Shown: piece after piece, positions 1 through 9,656 of the stretch | Position numbering within the stretch: position 1 is the first letter of the stretch | Layout: every line of letters starts with the position of its first letter | Assembly: GCF_003574835.2 (NCBI RefSeq) | Contig: NZ_CP063196.1 | Span: 620,001-684,000, forward strand | Source of the DNA: Thermobifida halotolerans | GTDB lineage: Bacteria > Actinomycetota > Actinomycetes > Streptosporangiales > Streptosporangiaceae | Direction of reading: 5' to 3' | Length of the DNA stretch: 64,000 bases | Program-made: the position numbers and the translations under genes | Notes under the pieces: model-generated | The model's database searches: none | What the model was told of the DNA's origin: nothing | The model's input: only the letters and a program-made list of their open reading frames with translations

Positions 1-326
1 TTCGCGGAGAACCCGGGGGTGGGTGAGGTATTCCACCCCGGCGTCCGGGGCGGGCCACCACCGGCTGGCCGCGCCTGGTCGAGGCGCCCCCCGGGCGGAC
101 AAGCCGCAAGAACACCAGAAACCCCGGACCGGTCCTCCGGGGGAGCGGGACCGTCTCCGAAGGTGCGGGTGGGTGGGCCGTATCCGGGCTCGGCGCCCGG
201 GGCGCCTCGACCGGCCACCGGCAGCCGGTGGTGGCCCGCTTCTGAGGAGTCCTGCGGAATGCCTCGGCCTCGCCGGGGCGCAGTGGAACCGCATCCGCCG
301 CGAACCCGGCTGTCAGACCTCGGTGA
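1..326. repeat. Dispersed palindromic repeat, copy A (left end cut by window)
   Basis: This is one of two copies of an intergenic element; the other is at 3202-3528. Long blocks match, for example around 105-150 against 3309-3356 and 201-245 against 3411-3453. The copy is itself a long imperfect inverted repeat centred near base 145. Bases 50-67 are exactly complementary to 222-239 (18 bp), 77-88 to 201-212 (12 bp), and 25-36 pairs with 254-265 with one mismatch. By comparison with copy B about 36 bases of the left end lie outside the window. No transposase is present. It looks like a non-autonomous MITE-like or structural element, and its function is unknown. Confidence 0.8.
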
Positions 327-747
327 GGGGGCGAGCCCACCTGTGATCCCCCTCCGGGGTCGAGGTTGCAGGGCCCCCTGGGGTGGAGGCCACCCGAAAC
401 CTCCTGCGGGGCCCGGGGAAGGCCGTGGTGCGCGATGCCTCCCCGCGCCCTGGAGGCAGCCCTGCGCCCTCAGCCCTGATGCCGCAGAACGCCCCACCAA
501 CCCGCCGGTGGAGGCGCGGGCGCCCCGAGCGCTTCGCCCACCTGTCCACCCCACCGTGCCCTTGCCCCACCCAGGCCCCCTCCTACGACCGGACCGCCTC
601 CAGGGCAGGAAGACGCGGACCCCCGTCCACAGCGTGTCGGACGGCGGCCACGGATTCCGCGAATGGCAATACGCTGGACCCGGGCGGGCGTCGCAGGCAC
701 GCCGCGGCGGGGAAGGCCGCGGTCGACATCGCACATGGGGGTCGTAC
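327..747. other. Intergenic region upstream of fmt, no gene recognised
   Basis: This GC-rich stretch lies between the palindromic repeat and fmt. The open frames across it on both strands are low-complexity and resemble no protein I recognise. The block at 345-405 shares words with 14799-14860, including a closely matching run of about 25 bases beginning at 380 and 14809. The fmt promoter must lie here, but no convincing -35/-10 pair was found. Confidence 0.5.
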
Positions 748-1680
748 ATGAGACTGGTCTTCGCGGGCACACCCGAGGTGGCGGTGCCGTCTCTGGAGGC
801 GCTGCTCGCCTCCGAGCACGAGGTGGCCGCGGTGGTCACCCGCCCCGACGGCGCCGCGGGCCGGGGCCGCCGCGTCTCGGTCAGCCCGGTGGCGCGCCGG
901 GCCGCCGAGGCCGGAATCGAGGTCCTCAAACCCGCCAGGGCCAGCGATCCCGAGTTCCTCGACCGGCTGCGCGCCATCGCCCCCGACTGCTGCCCCGTCG
1001 TGGCCTACGGCGCGCTGCTGCGTCAGGAAGCACTCGACATCCCCCGCCACGGCTGGATCAACCTGCACTTCTCCCTGCTGCCCGCATGGCGCGGCGCCGC
1101 CCCCGTGCAGCACGCCGTCCTGCACGGCGACGACATCACCGGAGCCACCACCTTCCGCATCGAGCAGGCCCTGGACTCCGGCCCGGTCTACGGCACGGTC
1201 ACCGAACCCATCAACCCCCGCGACACCAGCGGAGACCTGCTGGAGCGCCTGTCGCGCTCGGGGGCCGAACTCCTCGTGCGCACCCTGGACGGCATCGCCG
1301 AGGGCGAGCTCGTGCCCCGGCCGCAGAGCACCGAGGGCGTCACCTACGCGTCCAAACTCACCTCCGACGACGCGCGGGTCGACTTCACCGCCCCCGCCAT
1401 GCACGTCGACCGGCTCGTCCGCGCCTGCACCCCCGCCCCCGGCGCGTGGACCCTCTTCCGCGGCGCCCGCCTCAAGCTCGGCCCGGTCCAGCCCGTCGCC
1501 GACGCCCCCGCCCTGCCCCCCGGCCGCCTGGCGGTCGGCCGGAAGGAGGTCCTGGTCGGCACCGCCACCCACCCGGTGCGGCTCGGCGACGTCCAACCGC
1601 AGGGCAAGAAGGCCATGCCCGCCGCGGACTGGGCGCGCGGCGTGCGACCCGGCGACGACGAGAGCCTCGGAGACCGGTGA
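748..1680 (+). CDS. fmt: Methionyl-tRNA formyltransferase
   Basis: It transfers a formyl group from 10-formyltetrahydrofolate to Met-tRNAfMet for translation initiation in the cytoplasm. At 310 aa it has normal family length. It opens with the [19 protein letters not shown] motif. The folate-binding and catalytic stretch reads [20 protein letters not shown], with catalytic N and H, followed by [16 protein letters not shown]. The C-terminal tRNA-binding OB-like domain is present. The ATG at 748 was chosen because the protein family begins there; the frame stays open upstream without homology. rsmB follows after an 86-base gap, a common fmt-rsmB pairing. Both genes are bracketed by the palindromic repeat. 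Confidence 0.97.
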   Translation: MRLVFAGTPEVAVPSLEALLASEHEVAAVVTRPDGAAGRGRRVSVSPVARRAAEAGIEVLKPARASDPEFLDRLRAIAPDCCPVVAYGALLRQEALDIPRHGWINLHFSLLPAWRGAAPVQHAVLHGDDITGATTFRIEQALDSGPVYGTVTEPINPRDTSGDLLERLSRSGAELLVRTLDGIAEGELVPRPQSTEGVTYASKLTSDDARVDFTAPAMHVDRLVRACTPAPGAWTLFRGARLKLGPVQPVADAPALPPGRLAVGRKEVLVGTATHPVRLGDVQPQGKKAMPAADWARGVRPGDDESLGDR

Positions 1681-1766
1681 TCACCGGCGCGGATCGATAC
1701 CCTCGTTGACGAGGGCCGCACCACGGCGGCCGGCGCAGACACGACCAGGCATGAGGCGACTCCACC

Positions 1767-3197
1767 GTGACCGAGAGATCCCGCTCCCCGTACCGCCCGA
1801 CACGCCGCGGACGCGGAGGACCCGCGCCGCAGGCCCGCCCGAAGGACCCGGCGCGCAGGGCCGCCTATGACGTGCTGCACGCGGTGCAGAGCCGCGACGC
1901 CTACGCCAACCTGCTGCTCCCGGTCACCCTCAGGGAACGCGACATCACCGGACGCGACGCCGGGCTGGCCACCGAGCTGACCTACGGGACCCTGCGCCGC
2001 CAGGGCTCCTACGACGCCGTCCTCGACGCCTGCGTGGACCGCTCCCTGCGGTCCGTGGACGCCGAGGTGCTGCCGCTGCTGCGCATGGGCGCCCACCAAC
2101 TGCTGTCCATGGACGTTCCCCAGCACGCGGCGGTCAGCACCACCGTCGACCTGGCGCGCCGGGTCGTCGGCCACCACCGTTCCCGGTTCGTCAACGCCGT
2201 ACTGCGCAGGGTCAGCGCCCGCGACCTGGACGAATGGCTGTCCGTTCTCGCACCCGAGCGCGACGCCGACCCCGTGGGGCGCCTCGCGGTCGTGCACAGC
2301 CACCCCCGCTGGATGGTCCAGGCGCTCGCCGACGCCCTGGGGGAGGATCCCGCGGGCGGACTGGCCGATACCGAACGGCTGCTCGCCGCGCACAACGAAC
2401 GGCCCCGGGTGACCCTGCTCGCCAAGCCCGGACGCGCGACGGTCGAGGACCTGACCGCCGAGGGCGCGACCCCCGCGCGCTACTCGCCCCACGCGGCGAC
2501 TCTGCCGGAGGGCGACCCCGGTGCGCTGCGGACGGTCCGCCAGGGGCGCGCGGCGGTGCAGGACGAGGCCAGCCAGCTCGTCGCCCTGGCGCTGACCCGC
2601 GTCCCGGTCGAGGGGGCCGACCGGCTGTGGCTGGACGCCTGCGCCGGGCCCGGAGGCAAAGCCGCCCTGCTGGCCGGACTCGTCGGACAGCGGGGCGGAC
2701 GCCTGCTGGCCGGCGAGGTGCAGCCGGCGCGCGCCGGACTGGTCGCCCGGGCGGTGCACCGTTCGGTCGGCGACTCCGCGCGCGTGGTCGTGGCCGACTC
2801 CACCCGGCCGCCGTGGCGCGACAGAGGTTTCGACCGGGTCCTGGTGGACGCGCCGTGCACCGGACTGGGGGCGCTGCGCCGCCGCCCCGAGGCGCGGTGG
2901 CGGCGCACCCCCGACAGTCTCACCGACCTCGTCCCGCTGCAGCGCGCCCTGCTGGGACGGGCACTGGACGCGACGCGTCCGGGCGGGGTGGTCGGATATG
3001 TCACCTGCTCGCCGCACCTGGAGGAGACCCGGAGGGTCGTCACCTCGGTCCTGGCCGACCGCGGCGACGCAGAACTCCTCGACGCCGCACCCCACCTCCC
3101 CGAGGTTCCCGACGCCGCCGTCGACCGCTTCGCGCAGTTCTGGCCGCACCGGCACGGAACCGACGCGATGTTTCTGGCCCTGATCCGCAAACACTGA
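1767..3197 (+). CDS. rsmB: 16S rRNA (cytosine-967-C5)-methyltransferase
   Basis: It methylates C967 of 16S rRNA using S-adenosylmethionine. The 476-aa protein has an N-terminal NusB-like RNA-binding domain (about residues 25-165, including DVPQHAAVSTTVDLAR). The C-terminal Rossmann methyltransferase domain carries the SAM motif DACAGPGGKAALLAGL, the catalytic VDAPCTGLGALRRRPE (PC Cys) and YVTCSPHLEETRRVV (second Cys). Translation starts at GTG 1767. It is probably cotranscribed with fmt. Immediately downstream is the second palindromic repeat, which separates it from rpe. Confidence 0.96.
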   Translation: MTERSRSPYRPTRRGRGGPAPQARPKDPARRAAYDVLHAVQSRDAYANLLLPVTLRERDITGRDAGLATELTYGTLRRQGSYDAVLDACVDRSLRSVDAEVLPLLRMGAHQLLSMDVPQHAAVSTTVDLARRVVGHHRSRFVNAVLRRVSARDLDEWLSVLAPERDADPVGRLAVVHSHPRWMVQALADALGEDPAGGLADTERLLAAHNERPRVTLLAKPGRATVEDLTAEGATPARYSPHAATLPEGDPGALRTVRQGRAAVQDEASQLVALALTRVPVEGADRLWLDACAGPGGKAALLAGLVGQRGGRLLAGEVQPARAGLVARAVHRSVGDSARVVVADSTRPPWRDRGFDRVLVDAPCTGLGALRRRPEARWRRTPDSLTDLVPLQRALLGRALDATRPGGVVGYVTCSPHLEETRRVVTSVLADRGDAELLDAAPHLPEVPDAAVDRFAQFWPHRHGTDAMFLALIRKH

Positions 3198-3201
3198 CTG
3201 A

Positions 3202-3528
3202 GGTGTGAGTGTTCGGTTCTGCGGTGGGCGCGGGGGTCTTCGCGGAGAACCCGGGAAGGGGTGAGGTATTCCACCCCGGCCGTCTGGGGCGGGCCCCGCA
3301 GACGGACCAGCCGCAAGAACACCAGAAACCCCGGACCGGTCCTCCGGGGGAGCGGGACCGTCTCTGAGGGTGCGGGTGGGTGGGCCGTGTCCGGACTCGG
3401 CGCCAGGGGGCGCCTCGACCGGCCACCGGCAGCCGGTGGTGGCCCGTTTCTGGGGGGTTCTGTGGAATGCCTCGGCCTCGCCGGGGCGCGGCGGAATCGT
3501 ATCCGCCGCGAACCCGACACTCAAACCC
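3202..3528. repeat. Dispersed palindromic repeat, copy B
   Basis: This is the full-length second copy of the element at 1-326. The ends form an imperfect terminal inverted repeat: GAGTGT at 3207-3212 pairs with ACACTC at 3517-3522, with further pairing inward through GGTTC-GCGG. The subterminal 12-mer at 3263-3274 pairs with 3462-3473 with one mismatch. Relative to copy A, about 32 bases of the left arm are deleted near 3295, removing the partner of the strong inner arm at 3418-3440. It fills nearly the whole rsmB-rpe gap. Confidence 0.8.
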
Positions 3529-3563
3529 CGATGAGCCGGTCCGCCCCGCGGGTCCGGCCGCAA

Positions 3564-3569
3564 TACACT
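3564..3569 (+). promoter_or_regulatory. Possible -10 box for rpe (leaderless)
   Basis: TACACT lies 8 bases upstream of the GTG start at 3578. If used, transcription would begin at or next to the start codon, giving a leaderless mRNA, which is common in actinomycetes. No clear -35 hexamer is visible. It lies outside the repeat element. Confidence 0.35.
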
Positions 3570-3577
3570 CTCCTTCC

Positions 3578-4243
3578 GTGGCAATCCAGATCTCACCCAG
3601 CATCCTCTCCGCCGACTTCGCGCACCTGGCAGCCGAGGCCGAGGCGGTCGCAGACTCAGCCGACTGGCTGCACGTCGACGTCATGGACAACCACTTCGTG
3701 CCCAACCTGACCCTGGGCCTGCCGATCGTGGAGTCCCTGCTCAAGGCGGCGACGCTGCCGCTGGACTGCCACCTGATGATCGAGGACCCCGACCGGTGGG
3801 CGCCGGCGTACGCGGAAGCGGGAGCGGGCAGCGTCACCATCCACGCCGAGGCGGCCAAGGCCCCGGTGCGCACACTGCGGGCGATCCGCTCGGCCGGGGC
3901 GCGGGCGGGGCTGGCCCTCAACCCCGCGACACCGGTGGACCCGTACGCGGATCTGCTGGGCGAGGTCGACATGCTGCTGGTGATGTCGGTCGAGCCGGGA
4001 TTCGGCGGCCAGAAGTTCCTCGACCTGGTGCTGCCCAAGATCCGCCGTGCCCGGGAGCTCATCCGCAACTCCGACGCGGCGGTGTGGCTCCAGGTGGACG
4101 GCGGGGTGAGTGCCGAGACGATCGAACGGTGCGCCGAGGCCGGAGCCGACGTCTTCGTGGCGGGCTCGGCCGTCTACGGCGAGAAGGACCCGGCGGCGGC
4201 GGTGGACGCGCTGCGGACGCTGGCGGAGCGGGCCTCCCGCTGA
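3578..4243 (+). CDS. rpe: Ribulose-phosphate 3-epimerase
   Basis: It interconverts ribulose 5-phosphate and xylulose 5-phosphate in the pentose phosphate pathway. The 221-aa TIM barrel starts with the diagnostic [15 protein letters not shown]. It contains the metal and catalytic motifs [17 protein letters not shown] and [10 protein letters not shown], the flexible-loop motif [12 protein letters not shown], and the phosphate-binding [10 protein letters not shown] and FVAGSAVYG. The GTG at 3578 gives the family N-terminus; the longer frame upstream is repeat-derived. The product, ribulose 5-phosphate, is also a riboflavin precursor used by RibBA encoded just downstream. Confidence 0.97.
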   Translation: MAIQISPSILSADFAHLAAEAEAVADSADWLHVDVMDNHFVPNLTLGLPIVESLLKAATLPLDCHLMIEDPDRWAPAYAEAGAGSVTIHAEAAKAPVRTLRAIRSAGARAGLALNPATPVDPYADLLGEVDMLLVMSVEPGFGGQKFLDLVLPKIRRARELIRNSDAAVWLQVDGGVSAETIERCAEAGADVFVAGSAVYGEKDPAAAVDALRTLAERASR

Positions 4244-4343
4244 CCCGGGACCGGGCCCCGCGGACCGGAGGTCCGATGACCGGCCCCGGGGGTGGGCAGG
4301 GAATACCCCTTCATGGCACACTTGTTGGCGCAAGAAGTACGAA

Positions 4344-4467
4344 CGCGTGCTCCGGGGTCGGTGAAAGTCCGAACCGGCGGTGACAGTCCGCGACCCAGCC
4401 GAAGCCATCGGCTGGTTGAACCGGTGGAATTCCGGTACCGACGGTGAAAGTCCGGATGGGAGGCAGT
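4344..4467 (+). ncRNA. FMN riboswitch (RFN element)
   Basis: The sequence carries the conserved RFN blocks in order. These are the CTCCGGGGTCGGTGAAAGTC block from 4349, GAACCGGCGGTGACAGTCCG, the CGACCC turn, a variable hairpin (AGCC..GGCT), GGTTGAACCGGTGGAATTCC, and the closing GTGAAAGTCCGGATGGGAGG. It should bind FMN and shut down the downstream operon. The 110 bases that follow contain a perfect small hairpin (GCCTG/CAGGC) just before the purine-rich ribe binding site of ribE. This suggests control of translation, although a transcriptional effect is not excluded. Confidence 0.95.
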
Positions 4468-4576
4468 GCGTGTCGGACCGGTGCGGTCGCTCTCGACGAG
4501 CGTGCCGTCGTGGTCCAACGGCGATCGAGGCCGTTTTCACCCCCGGAGCCTGACCAGGCAGGGGGAAGGCTCTCGC

Positions 4577-5194
4577 ATGTTCACCGGAATCGTCGAGGAG
4601 CTCGGCACGGTCGTCGACATCGCTCCGGTGGGACCGGACGCGGCCGCCGCGGTCCGACTCACCGTCCACGGACCGAAGGTCACCTCCGACGCGTCCACCG
4701 GAGACTCCATCGCGGTCAACGGGGTGTGCCTGACCGTCACCGAACTGGGTGACGGGAGATTCGGCGCCGACGTCATGAAGGAGACCCTGGACCGGTCCGC
4801 TCTGGGCTCCCTCGTCTCCGGCTCCCGGGTCAACCTGGAACGCGCGGCCAGGGTCTCGTCCCGGTTGGGCGGCCACATCGTGCAGGGCCACGTGGACGGC
4901 ACCGGGGTCGTCACCGAGCGCGTCCCCGGCGCCGACTGGGAGACCGTCACCTTCTCCATCCCGCCGCACCTGGGCCGCTACGTCGTGGAGAAGGGCTCCG
5001 TCACCGTCGACGGGGTCAGCCTCACCGTCGCGGGACGCGGCGACGCCTCCCTCACCGTCAGCCTGATTCCCACCACCCTGCGGGAGACCACCCTGGGCCT
5101 CGCTGAGGTGGGCACGCGGGTCAACCTCGAAGTCGACATCGTGGCCAAGTACGTCGAGAGCCTCCTGGGCGACCGCGTGGGCGGTGCCCGGTGA
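4577..5194 (+). CDS. ribE: Riboflavin synthase alpha subunit
   Basis: It dismutates two 6,7-dimethyl-8-ribityllumazines to riboflavin and a pyrimidinedione. The 205-aa protein shows the two internally repeated lumazine-binding domains. The first begins MFTGIVEELGTV and carries SIAVNGVCLTVTEL. The second begins about residue 98, GHIVQGHVDGTG, with GSVTVDGVSLTVAG. The ATG at 4577 follows GGGGGAAGG. It is the first gene under the FMN riboswitch and overlaps ribM by 4 bases. Confidence 0.97.
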   Translation: MFTGIVEELGTVVDIAPVGPDAAAAVRLTVHGPKVTSDASTGDSIAVNGVCLTVTELGDGRFGADVMKETLDRSALGSLVSGSRVNLERAARVSSRLGGHIVQGHVDGTGVVTERVPGADWETVTFSIPPHLGRYVVEKGSVTVDGVSLTVAGRGDASLTVSLIPTTLRETTLGLAEVGTRVNLEVDIVAKYVESLLGDRVGGAR

Positions 5195-5853
5195 GCGGCT
5201 CGGGGGCGGCGTGGCTGGAGTGGGCCCACGCCGGATTCACCCTGTTCGGTGAGCACGTGCGCTGGGCCGACCTGCTGGGCAACGTCGCGGCGCTGGCCAC
5301 CGTGGCCCTGGCGATCCGCCGCACCATCTGGACCTGGCCGGTGCAGCTCACCGGCACCGTCCTGCTGTTCGCGGTCTCGGTGGACGCCCAGATCGTCGGC
5401 AACGCGCTCAAGCAGGTGATCATCGCGGCGCTGGCCGGCTACGGCTGGTACCGCTGGGCGCGCGGCATGCGCGGGGACGCGGACCTGCCGGTGCGTCCCG
5501 CCACCGGGGCCGAACGGCTCCGGCTGGTCGGCGCGCTGGTCGCGGGAACCGCCGCGGTCGGGTGGTTCTTCGCCTTCACCGGATGGTCCTGGGCTCCGTG
5601 GCTGGACGCCTTCATCTTCGTCGGCAGCGCGGTGGCGATGTACGCCCAAAGCCGCGGTCTCGTCGACTTCTGGGTGGTGTGGATCGTCGTGGACATGGTG
5701 GGAATTCCCATCACCCTGATGTCCGGCCTGTGGGTCAGCGGCATCGTCTACGGGATCTTCTTCGCGCTCGCGGTCGTCGGTTTCCGTGACTGGATGCGCC
5801 ACTACCGCAGCCGTCAGGAGCGTGGCGCGCACGCGGCGCCGGTCTCCGCGTGA
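5191..5853 (+). CDS. ribM: RibM/PnuX-type riboflavin transporter (PnuC family)
   Basis: This 220-aa integral membrane protein has about seven hydrophobic segments and PnuC-family features: a [12 protein letters not shown] segment, [22 protein letters not shown] and [14 protein letters not shown]. PnuC relatives usually import nicotinamide riboside. The position between ribE and ribBA under an FMN riboswitch matches the actinobacterial RibM/PnuX subgroup, known to take up riboflavin and roseoflavin. It starts with GTG overlapping the ribE stop (GTGA), so translation is coupled. Substrate is inferred from context. Confidence 0.88.
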   Translation: MSGSGAAWLEWAHAGFTLFGEHVRWADLLGNVAALATVALAIRRTIWTWPVQLTGTVLLFAVSVDAQIVGNALKQVIIAALAGYGWYRWARGMRGDADLPVRPATGAERLRLVGALVAGTAAVGWFFAFTGWSWAPWLDAFIFVGSAVAMYAQSRGLVDFWVVWIVVDMVGIPITLMSGLWVSGIVYGIFFALAVVGFRDWMRHYRSRQERGAHAAPVSA

Positions 5854-5899
5854 CCGGCCTTCCCACCGCACCGTTTCGACCCGCACAGAAGGAGCTCCC

Positions 5900-7141
5900 G
5901 TGAACCGCAGCCCCGCAGCCACCGACCCGATCCCGCTGGACGACGTCGACGAGGCACTCAAGGAGATCGCCGCCGGACGCCCGGTCGTCGTCGTGGACGA
6001 CGCCGACCGCGAGAACGAGGGCGACCTCGTCCTCGCGGCCGACGCGGCCACCCCCGAACTGCTGGCCTTCATGATCCGCCACACCTCCGGCGTGATCTGC
6101 GTGCCGATGCTGGGCGAGGACCTGGACCGGCTCAACCTGCCGCTGATGACGCCGACCAACGAGGACAGTCTGCGCACCGCCTACACCGTGACCGTGGACG
6201 CCCGTACCGGCGTGCACACCGGCATCTCCGCGGCCGACCGCACCCGCACCATCAGGCTGCTCGCCGACGCCGCGAGCGCTCCCGGCGACTTCACCCGCCC
6301 CGGCCACGTCTTCCCGCTGCGCTACCGTCCCGGCGGGGTGCTGGCGCGGCGCGGCCACACCGAGGCCTCCGTGGATCTGGCCCGGCTGGCGGGGCGGCGT
6401 CCGGCCGGGGTGATCGCCGAGATCGTCAACGACGACGGCACCATGGCCCGCCTTCCCCGGCTGCGCGAGTTCGCCGACGAGCACGGGCTGCGTCTGGTCT
6501 CCGTCGAGCAGTTGGTGGAGTACCGCCGCCGCACCGAGACGCTCGTCGAGCGCGTCGTGGAGACCCGCATCCCCAACCGCCACGGTGAGTGGCGGGCGGT
6601 CGGCTACCGCTCCGGGGTGGACGGCACCGAGCACGTCGCCCTGGTGCACGGCGACATCGGCGACGGCCAGGAGGTGCTCGTCCGGCTGCACTCCGAGTGC
6701 CTCACCGGCGACGCCTTCGGGTCGCACCGCTGCGACTGCGGCGACCAGTTGGACGCGGCCATGGCGCGGATCGCCGAGGCGGGCACCGGTGTCGTCGTCT
6801 ACCAGCGCGGTCACGAGGGACGCGGCATCGGTCTGCTGCACAAGCTGCGGGCCTACCAGCTCCAGGACGAGGGCGCGGACACCGTGGAGGCCAACCTCCG
6901 GCTCGGGCTGCCCGCCGACGCCCGCGAGTTCGGCACCGGCGCGCAGATCCTCGCCGACCTGGGCGTGCGGTCGGTGCGGCTGCTCAGCAACAACCCGAGC
7001 AAGATCGAGGGGCTGGGCAACCACGGGGTCGTGGTCGTCGAGCGCGTCCAGATGCCCACCCGCATCACCCCCGACAACCTGCGCTACCTGCGCACCAAGC
7101 GCGACCGCATGGGGCACGACCTGCCCGGACTGGCCTCCTGA
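5900..7141 (+). CDS. ribBA: Bifunctional DHBP synthase / GTP cyclohydrolase II
   Basis: It supplies both branches of riboflavin synthesis. The N-terminal RibB domain (about residues 12-205) makes 3,4-dihydroxy-2-butanone 4-phosphate from ribulose 5-phosphate and shows the acidic [10 protein letters not shown] loop, HTSGVICVP and RPGHVFPL. The C-terminal RibA domain opens the GTP ring, with zinc ligands at C267, C278 and C280 ([20 protein letters not shown]) and the downstream [12 protein letters not shown] and [12 protein letters not shown]. The protein is 413 aa from GTG 5900, chosen for the AAGGAG binding site at 5889-5894. The frame remains open upstream but without homology. Confidence 0.96.
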   Translation: MNRSPAATDPIPLDDVDEALKEIAAGRPVVVVDDADRENEGDLVLAADAATPELLAFMIRHTSGVICVPMLGEDLDRLNLPLMTPTNEDSLRTAYTVTVDARTGVHTGISAADRTRTIRLLADAASAPGDFTRPGHVFPLRYRPGGVLARRGHTEASVDLARLAGRRPAGVIAEIVNDDGTMARLPRLREFADEHGLRLVSVEQLVEYRRRTETLVERVVETRIPNRHGEWRAVGYRSGVDGTEHVALVHGDIGDGQEVLVRLHSECLTGDAFGSHRCDCGDQLDAAMARIAEAGTGVVVYQRGHEGRGIGLLHKLRAYQLQDEGADTVEANLRLGLPADAREFGTGAQILADLGVRSVRLLSNNPSKIEGLGNHGVVVVERVQMPTRITPDNLRYLRTKRDRMGHDLPGLAS

Positions 7142-7207
7142 AGGTCGACCCGCCGCCGGGGCCGTCAACCGCGACGGGCCCGGCCGGTGCCAGCAGCAAC
7201 ACCATGA

Positions 7208-7711
<504 letters not shown>

Positions 7712-7769
7712 GCACGGGCGGTGTGGGAAGAGGACGGGCGTGCCGACACGGGATGCTGGAGACGAGGAC

Positions 7770-8240
7770 ATGGTGGACGGTTCGCAGCGGCAGGCCCCGC
7801 GGGCGCTGCCGGTGACCCTCAGACCGCGCAACATCCGCGTGGTCGCCTACGGGCTTGCCGCTCTCATCATCGCCACCATGGTCGTGCTCGCGGTCATCAT
7901 GCCCCCGGACTGGGGGGTGCAGGACCGCGTCTTCCTCGTGCTGCTGGGCGTGGCGATCGGCGGGGGACTGCACCTGCTGGCCCGCCCCCGCCTGGAGTTG
8001 ACCCGGGACCGGGTCACGGTGGTCAACCCCGTCCGCACCCACGTGCTGGTCTGGCCCGAGATCATCGACGCGCGCATGCCCGCGGGAGAACCCTGGCCCA
8101 GTGTCGACCTGGCGAACGGCTCCACACTGGCGGTGATGGCCATCCAGAGCAACGATGGGGACCTGGCCCGGAACAACCTCGCGGAGTTCCGGCGCCACCT
8201 GCACGAACGCGGAGAGGCCGCCGAACCGGACCGGGACTGA
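7770..8240 (+). CDS. PH-domain membrane protein next to ribH
   Basis: The 156-aa protein has two transmembrane helices (about residues 25-47 and 52-70) followed by a short beta-rich domain starting LELTRDRVTVVNPVRTHVLVWPEI. That pattern is typical of the bacterial PH-like domain (bPH2/bPH6) proteins encoded after ribH in many actinomycetes. The molecular role is unknown. It is probably the last gene of the rib transcript (58-base gap). The ATG at 7770 is used; GTG at 7773 is a possible alternative. Confidence 0.75.
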   Translation: MVDGSQRQAPRALPVTLRPRNIRVVAYGLAALIIATMVVLAVIMPPDWGVQDRVFLVLLGVAIGGGLHLLARPRLELTRDRVTVVNPVRTHVLVWPEIIDARMPAGEPWPSVDLANGSTLAVMAIQSNDGDLARNNLAEFRRHLHERGEAAEPDRD

Positions 8241-8377
8241 GCCCGGAGAGACGACGCGCGCGGGGCGACTCGCCGAGCACCCTCCGGAGAGGTAAAAACT
8301 TTTCGTTCCCAGGGGTGAAACGGTCAAAACATAGTCAAACGGTAGAACCGCACCTTCAGTACGCACGTCTTACAGAT

Positions 8378-8494
8378 ATGGGCGTCAAGAACTGGGGAAG
8401 GAAGTACCGCCATCAGGGCCAGATCGACCGGCTGGTGATCGTGCTGCTCTGGCTCACGGTCATCGTCCTGGCGCTGGCCTCGCTGCTCACCTGA
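8378..8494 (+). CDS. 38-aa single-span membrane peptide
   Basis: This short frame encodes a basic N-terminus (KNWGRKYRHQGQ) followed by one strongly hydrophobic helix of about 20 residues ending LALASLLT. Third-position GC is high, as in the neighbouring real genes. No strong ribosome binding site is present. Upstream, the motif AAACGGT occurs twice, at 8318-8324 and 8337-8343. The family is not recognised. It may be a genuine small membrane protein with its own promoter. Confidence 0.5.
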   Translation: MGVKNWGRKYRHQGQIDRLVIVLLWLTVIVLALASLLT

Positions 8495-8562
8495 CCGCGG
8501 TGCCGGTTCCGGCGATCACGTGCGTCCCCACGGGGGCCTCGGACGCGCGTGGTCGCACACGG

Positions 8563-9480
8563 TCACGCCGGGGTGGAGGTGATACCGAAGGACGACTCGG
8601 TGCGCTCCCCGGGAGCCAGCACGATCAGGTCGGTGCCGGTGGCGAAGGCGTTGGGGGGACAGGTCATCGGCTCCACCGCGAGGTGGCGGCGTCGCTCGGG
8701 GCCCGGGTAGTCGGCGGAGAAGACCTGCAGCCACCGGTAGCTTTCGTCGGCCCACAGCGCCACAGCGGCCTCCCCGGCGCGCAGCACCGTCCAGGAGCGG
8801 CCGTCGGCGTCGCCGCGCAGGCCGGTGAAGGCGGTGTCCAGGACGGTCGGTCCCACCCGGCGGGGCGAGCGGAAGTCGTACTCGGTGCCCTCCACGGAGC
8901 GGACCGGACCGGCGGGGAGCATCCGGTCGTCGGCGGGCAGCCACCCGGTGGCCGGAAGCAGCAGCGTGGTCTCGTCCAGGGGAAGCCCCAGGCTGAGGTA
9001 GTTGTGGCTGCCGTGGCCGTAGGGCGCGGGGCGGTCGCCCGCGTTGCGCGCCGCGATCCGGGTGATCAGGCCCAGTTCGGGGTCGAGCGTGTAGCGTACC
9101 GAGAACTCCAGGCGGAACGGGTATCCGGGGGCGCCCTCGAACAGGAGGGTGAACAGCACCGAGTCGGCCGCGGTCTGGCTCGGACGCCACGGCAGCGAGC
9201 TGGTCAGGCCGTGGATCGCGTTGTCCAGTTCGGGCTCGGTGATCTCCAGTCGGTACTCCGTCCCGGCGAAGGAGTACCGGCCGCGGTCGATCCGGTTCGG
9301 CCACGGGATGAGGACCTGCCCCTGCGCGAGCTGCGGAGGGCCCTCGGGGTAGCCCCAGACGAGGTCCCGTTCGCCCCAGCTCAGGGTGCGCAGCGCCGCA
9401 CCCAGCGAGTCGACCGTGGCTCGGTACTTTCCGGCTTCCAGGGTGATGGTCGGATGCGAACCGCCGGTCATTTCTGCCAC
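8563..9480 (-). CDS. Aldose 1-epimerase family protein
   Basis: The 305-aa protein has the beta-sandwich galactose-mutarotase fold. Visible motifs are LIPWPNRIDRGRYSFAG, DNAIHGL (active-site His), YGHGSHNYLSLG in place of the usual HPYF His region, and the catalytic Glu region HLAVEPMTCPPNAFATG. The set fits YihR/LacX-type aldose epimerases acting on hexoses; the exact sugar cannot be told. It starts at GTG 9480, with ATG at 9471 as alternative. It appears monocistronic, with its own promoter upstream. Confidence 0.9.
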   Translation of the reverse strand: MAEMTGGSHPTITLEAGKYRATVDSLGAALRTLSWGERDLVWGYPEGPPQLAQGQVLIPWPNRIDRGRYSFAGTEYRLEITEPELDNAIHGLTSSLPWRPSQTAADSVLFTLLFEGAPGYPFRLEFSVRYTLDPELGLITRIAARNAGDRPAPYGHGSHNYLSLGLPLDETTLLLPATGWLPADDRMLPAGPVRSVEGTEYDFRSPRRVGPTVLDTAFTGLRGDADGRSWTVLRAGEAAVALWADESYRWLQVFSADYPGPERRRHLAVEPMTCPPNAFATGTDLIVLAPGERTESSFGITSTPA

Positions 9481-9495
9481 CGTTCTAGGTTTGAG

Positions 9496-9543
9496 GGGTT
9501 AACGGGCCGTTTGCGAATATAACCCTTTTCCGCTTCCCGGAAA
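9496..9543 (-). promoter_or_regulatory. Promoter and possible operator of the aldose epimerase gene
   Basis: On the minus strand TTTCCG (9538-9543) and TATATT (9516-9521) are separated by 16 bases, placing the start site roughly 30 bases before the GTG. The -10 is bracketed by an inverted repeat, GGGTTA (9496-9501) and TAACCC (9520-9525), which could bind a regulator. This is an AT-rich island in GC-rich surroundings. Confidence 0.55.
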
Positions 9544-9656
9544 CCGGCACGACAGGGCTCCAATGGTGACTCTGTGCTTGTGGCCTGGTGCGTTGCGTTT
9601 CTAAGAGTTTGGTTAATTCTGTGTTGCCGCGCTTGGGCGGTGGTGCCCGGACCGGG

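Noticed and set aside
1344-3596. 750-residue open frame on the minus strand across fmt and rsmB
   Set aside because: It is the complementary frame of two certain genes; its composition is Gly/Arg/Ala shadow sequence with no domain.
3261-3710. MRYSTPA... frame shared by both palindromic repeat copies
   Set aside because: The copies differ by an indel of about 32 bases and frame continuity is not preserved; the shared peptide stretches simply reflect DNA identity.
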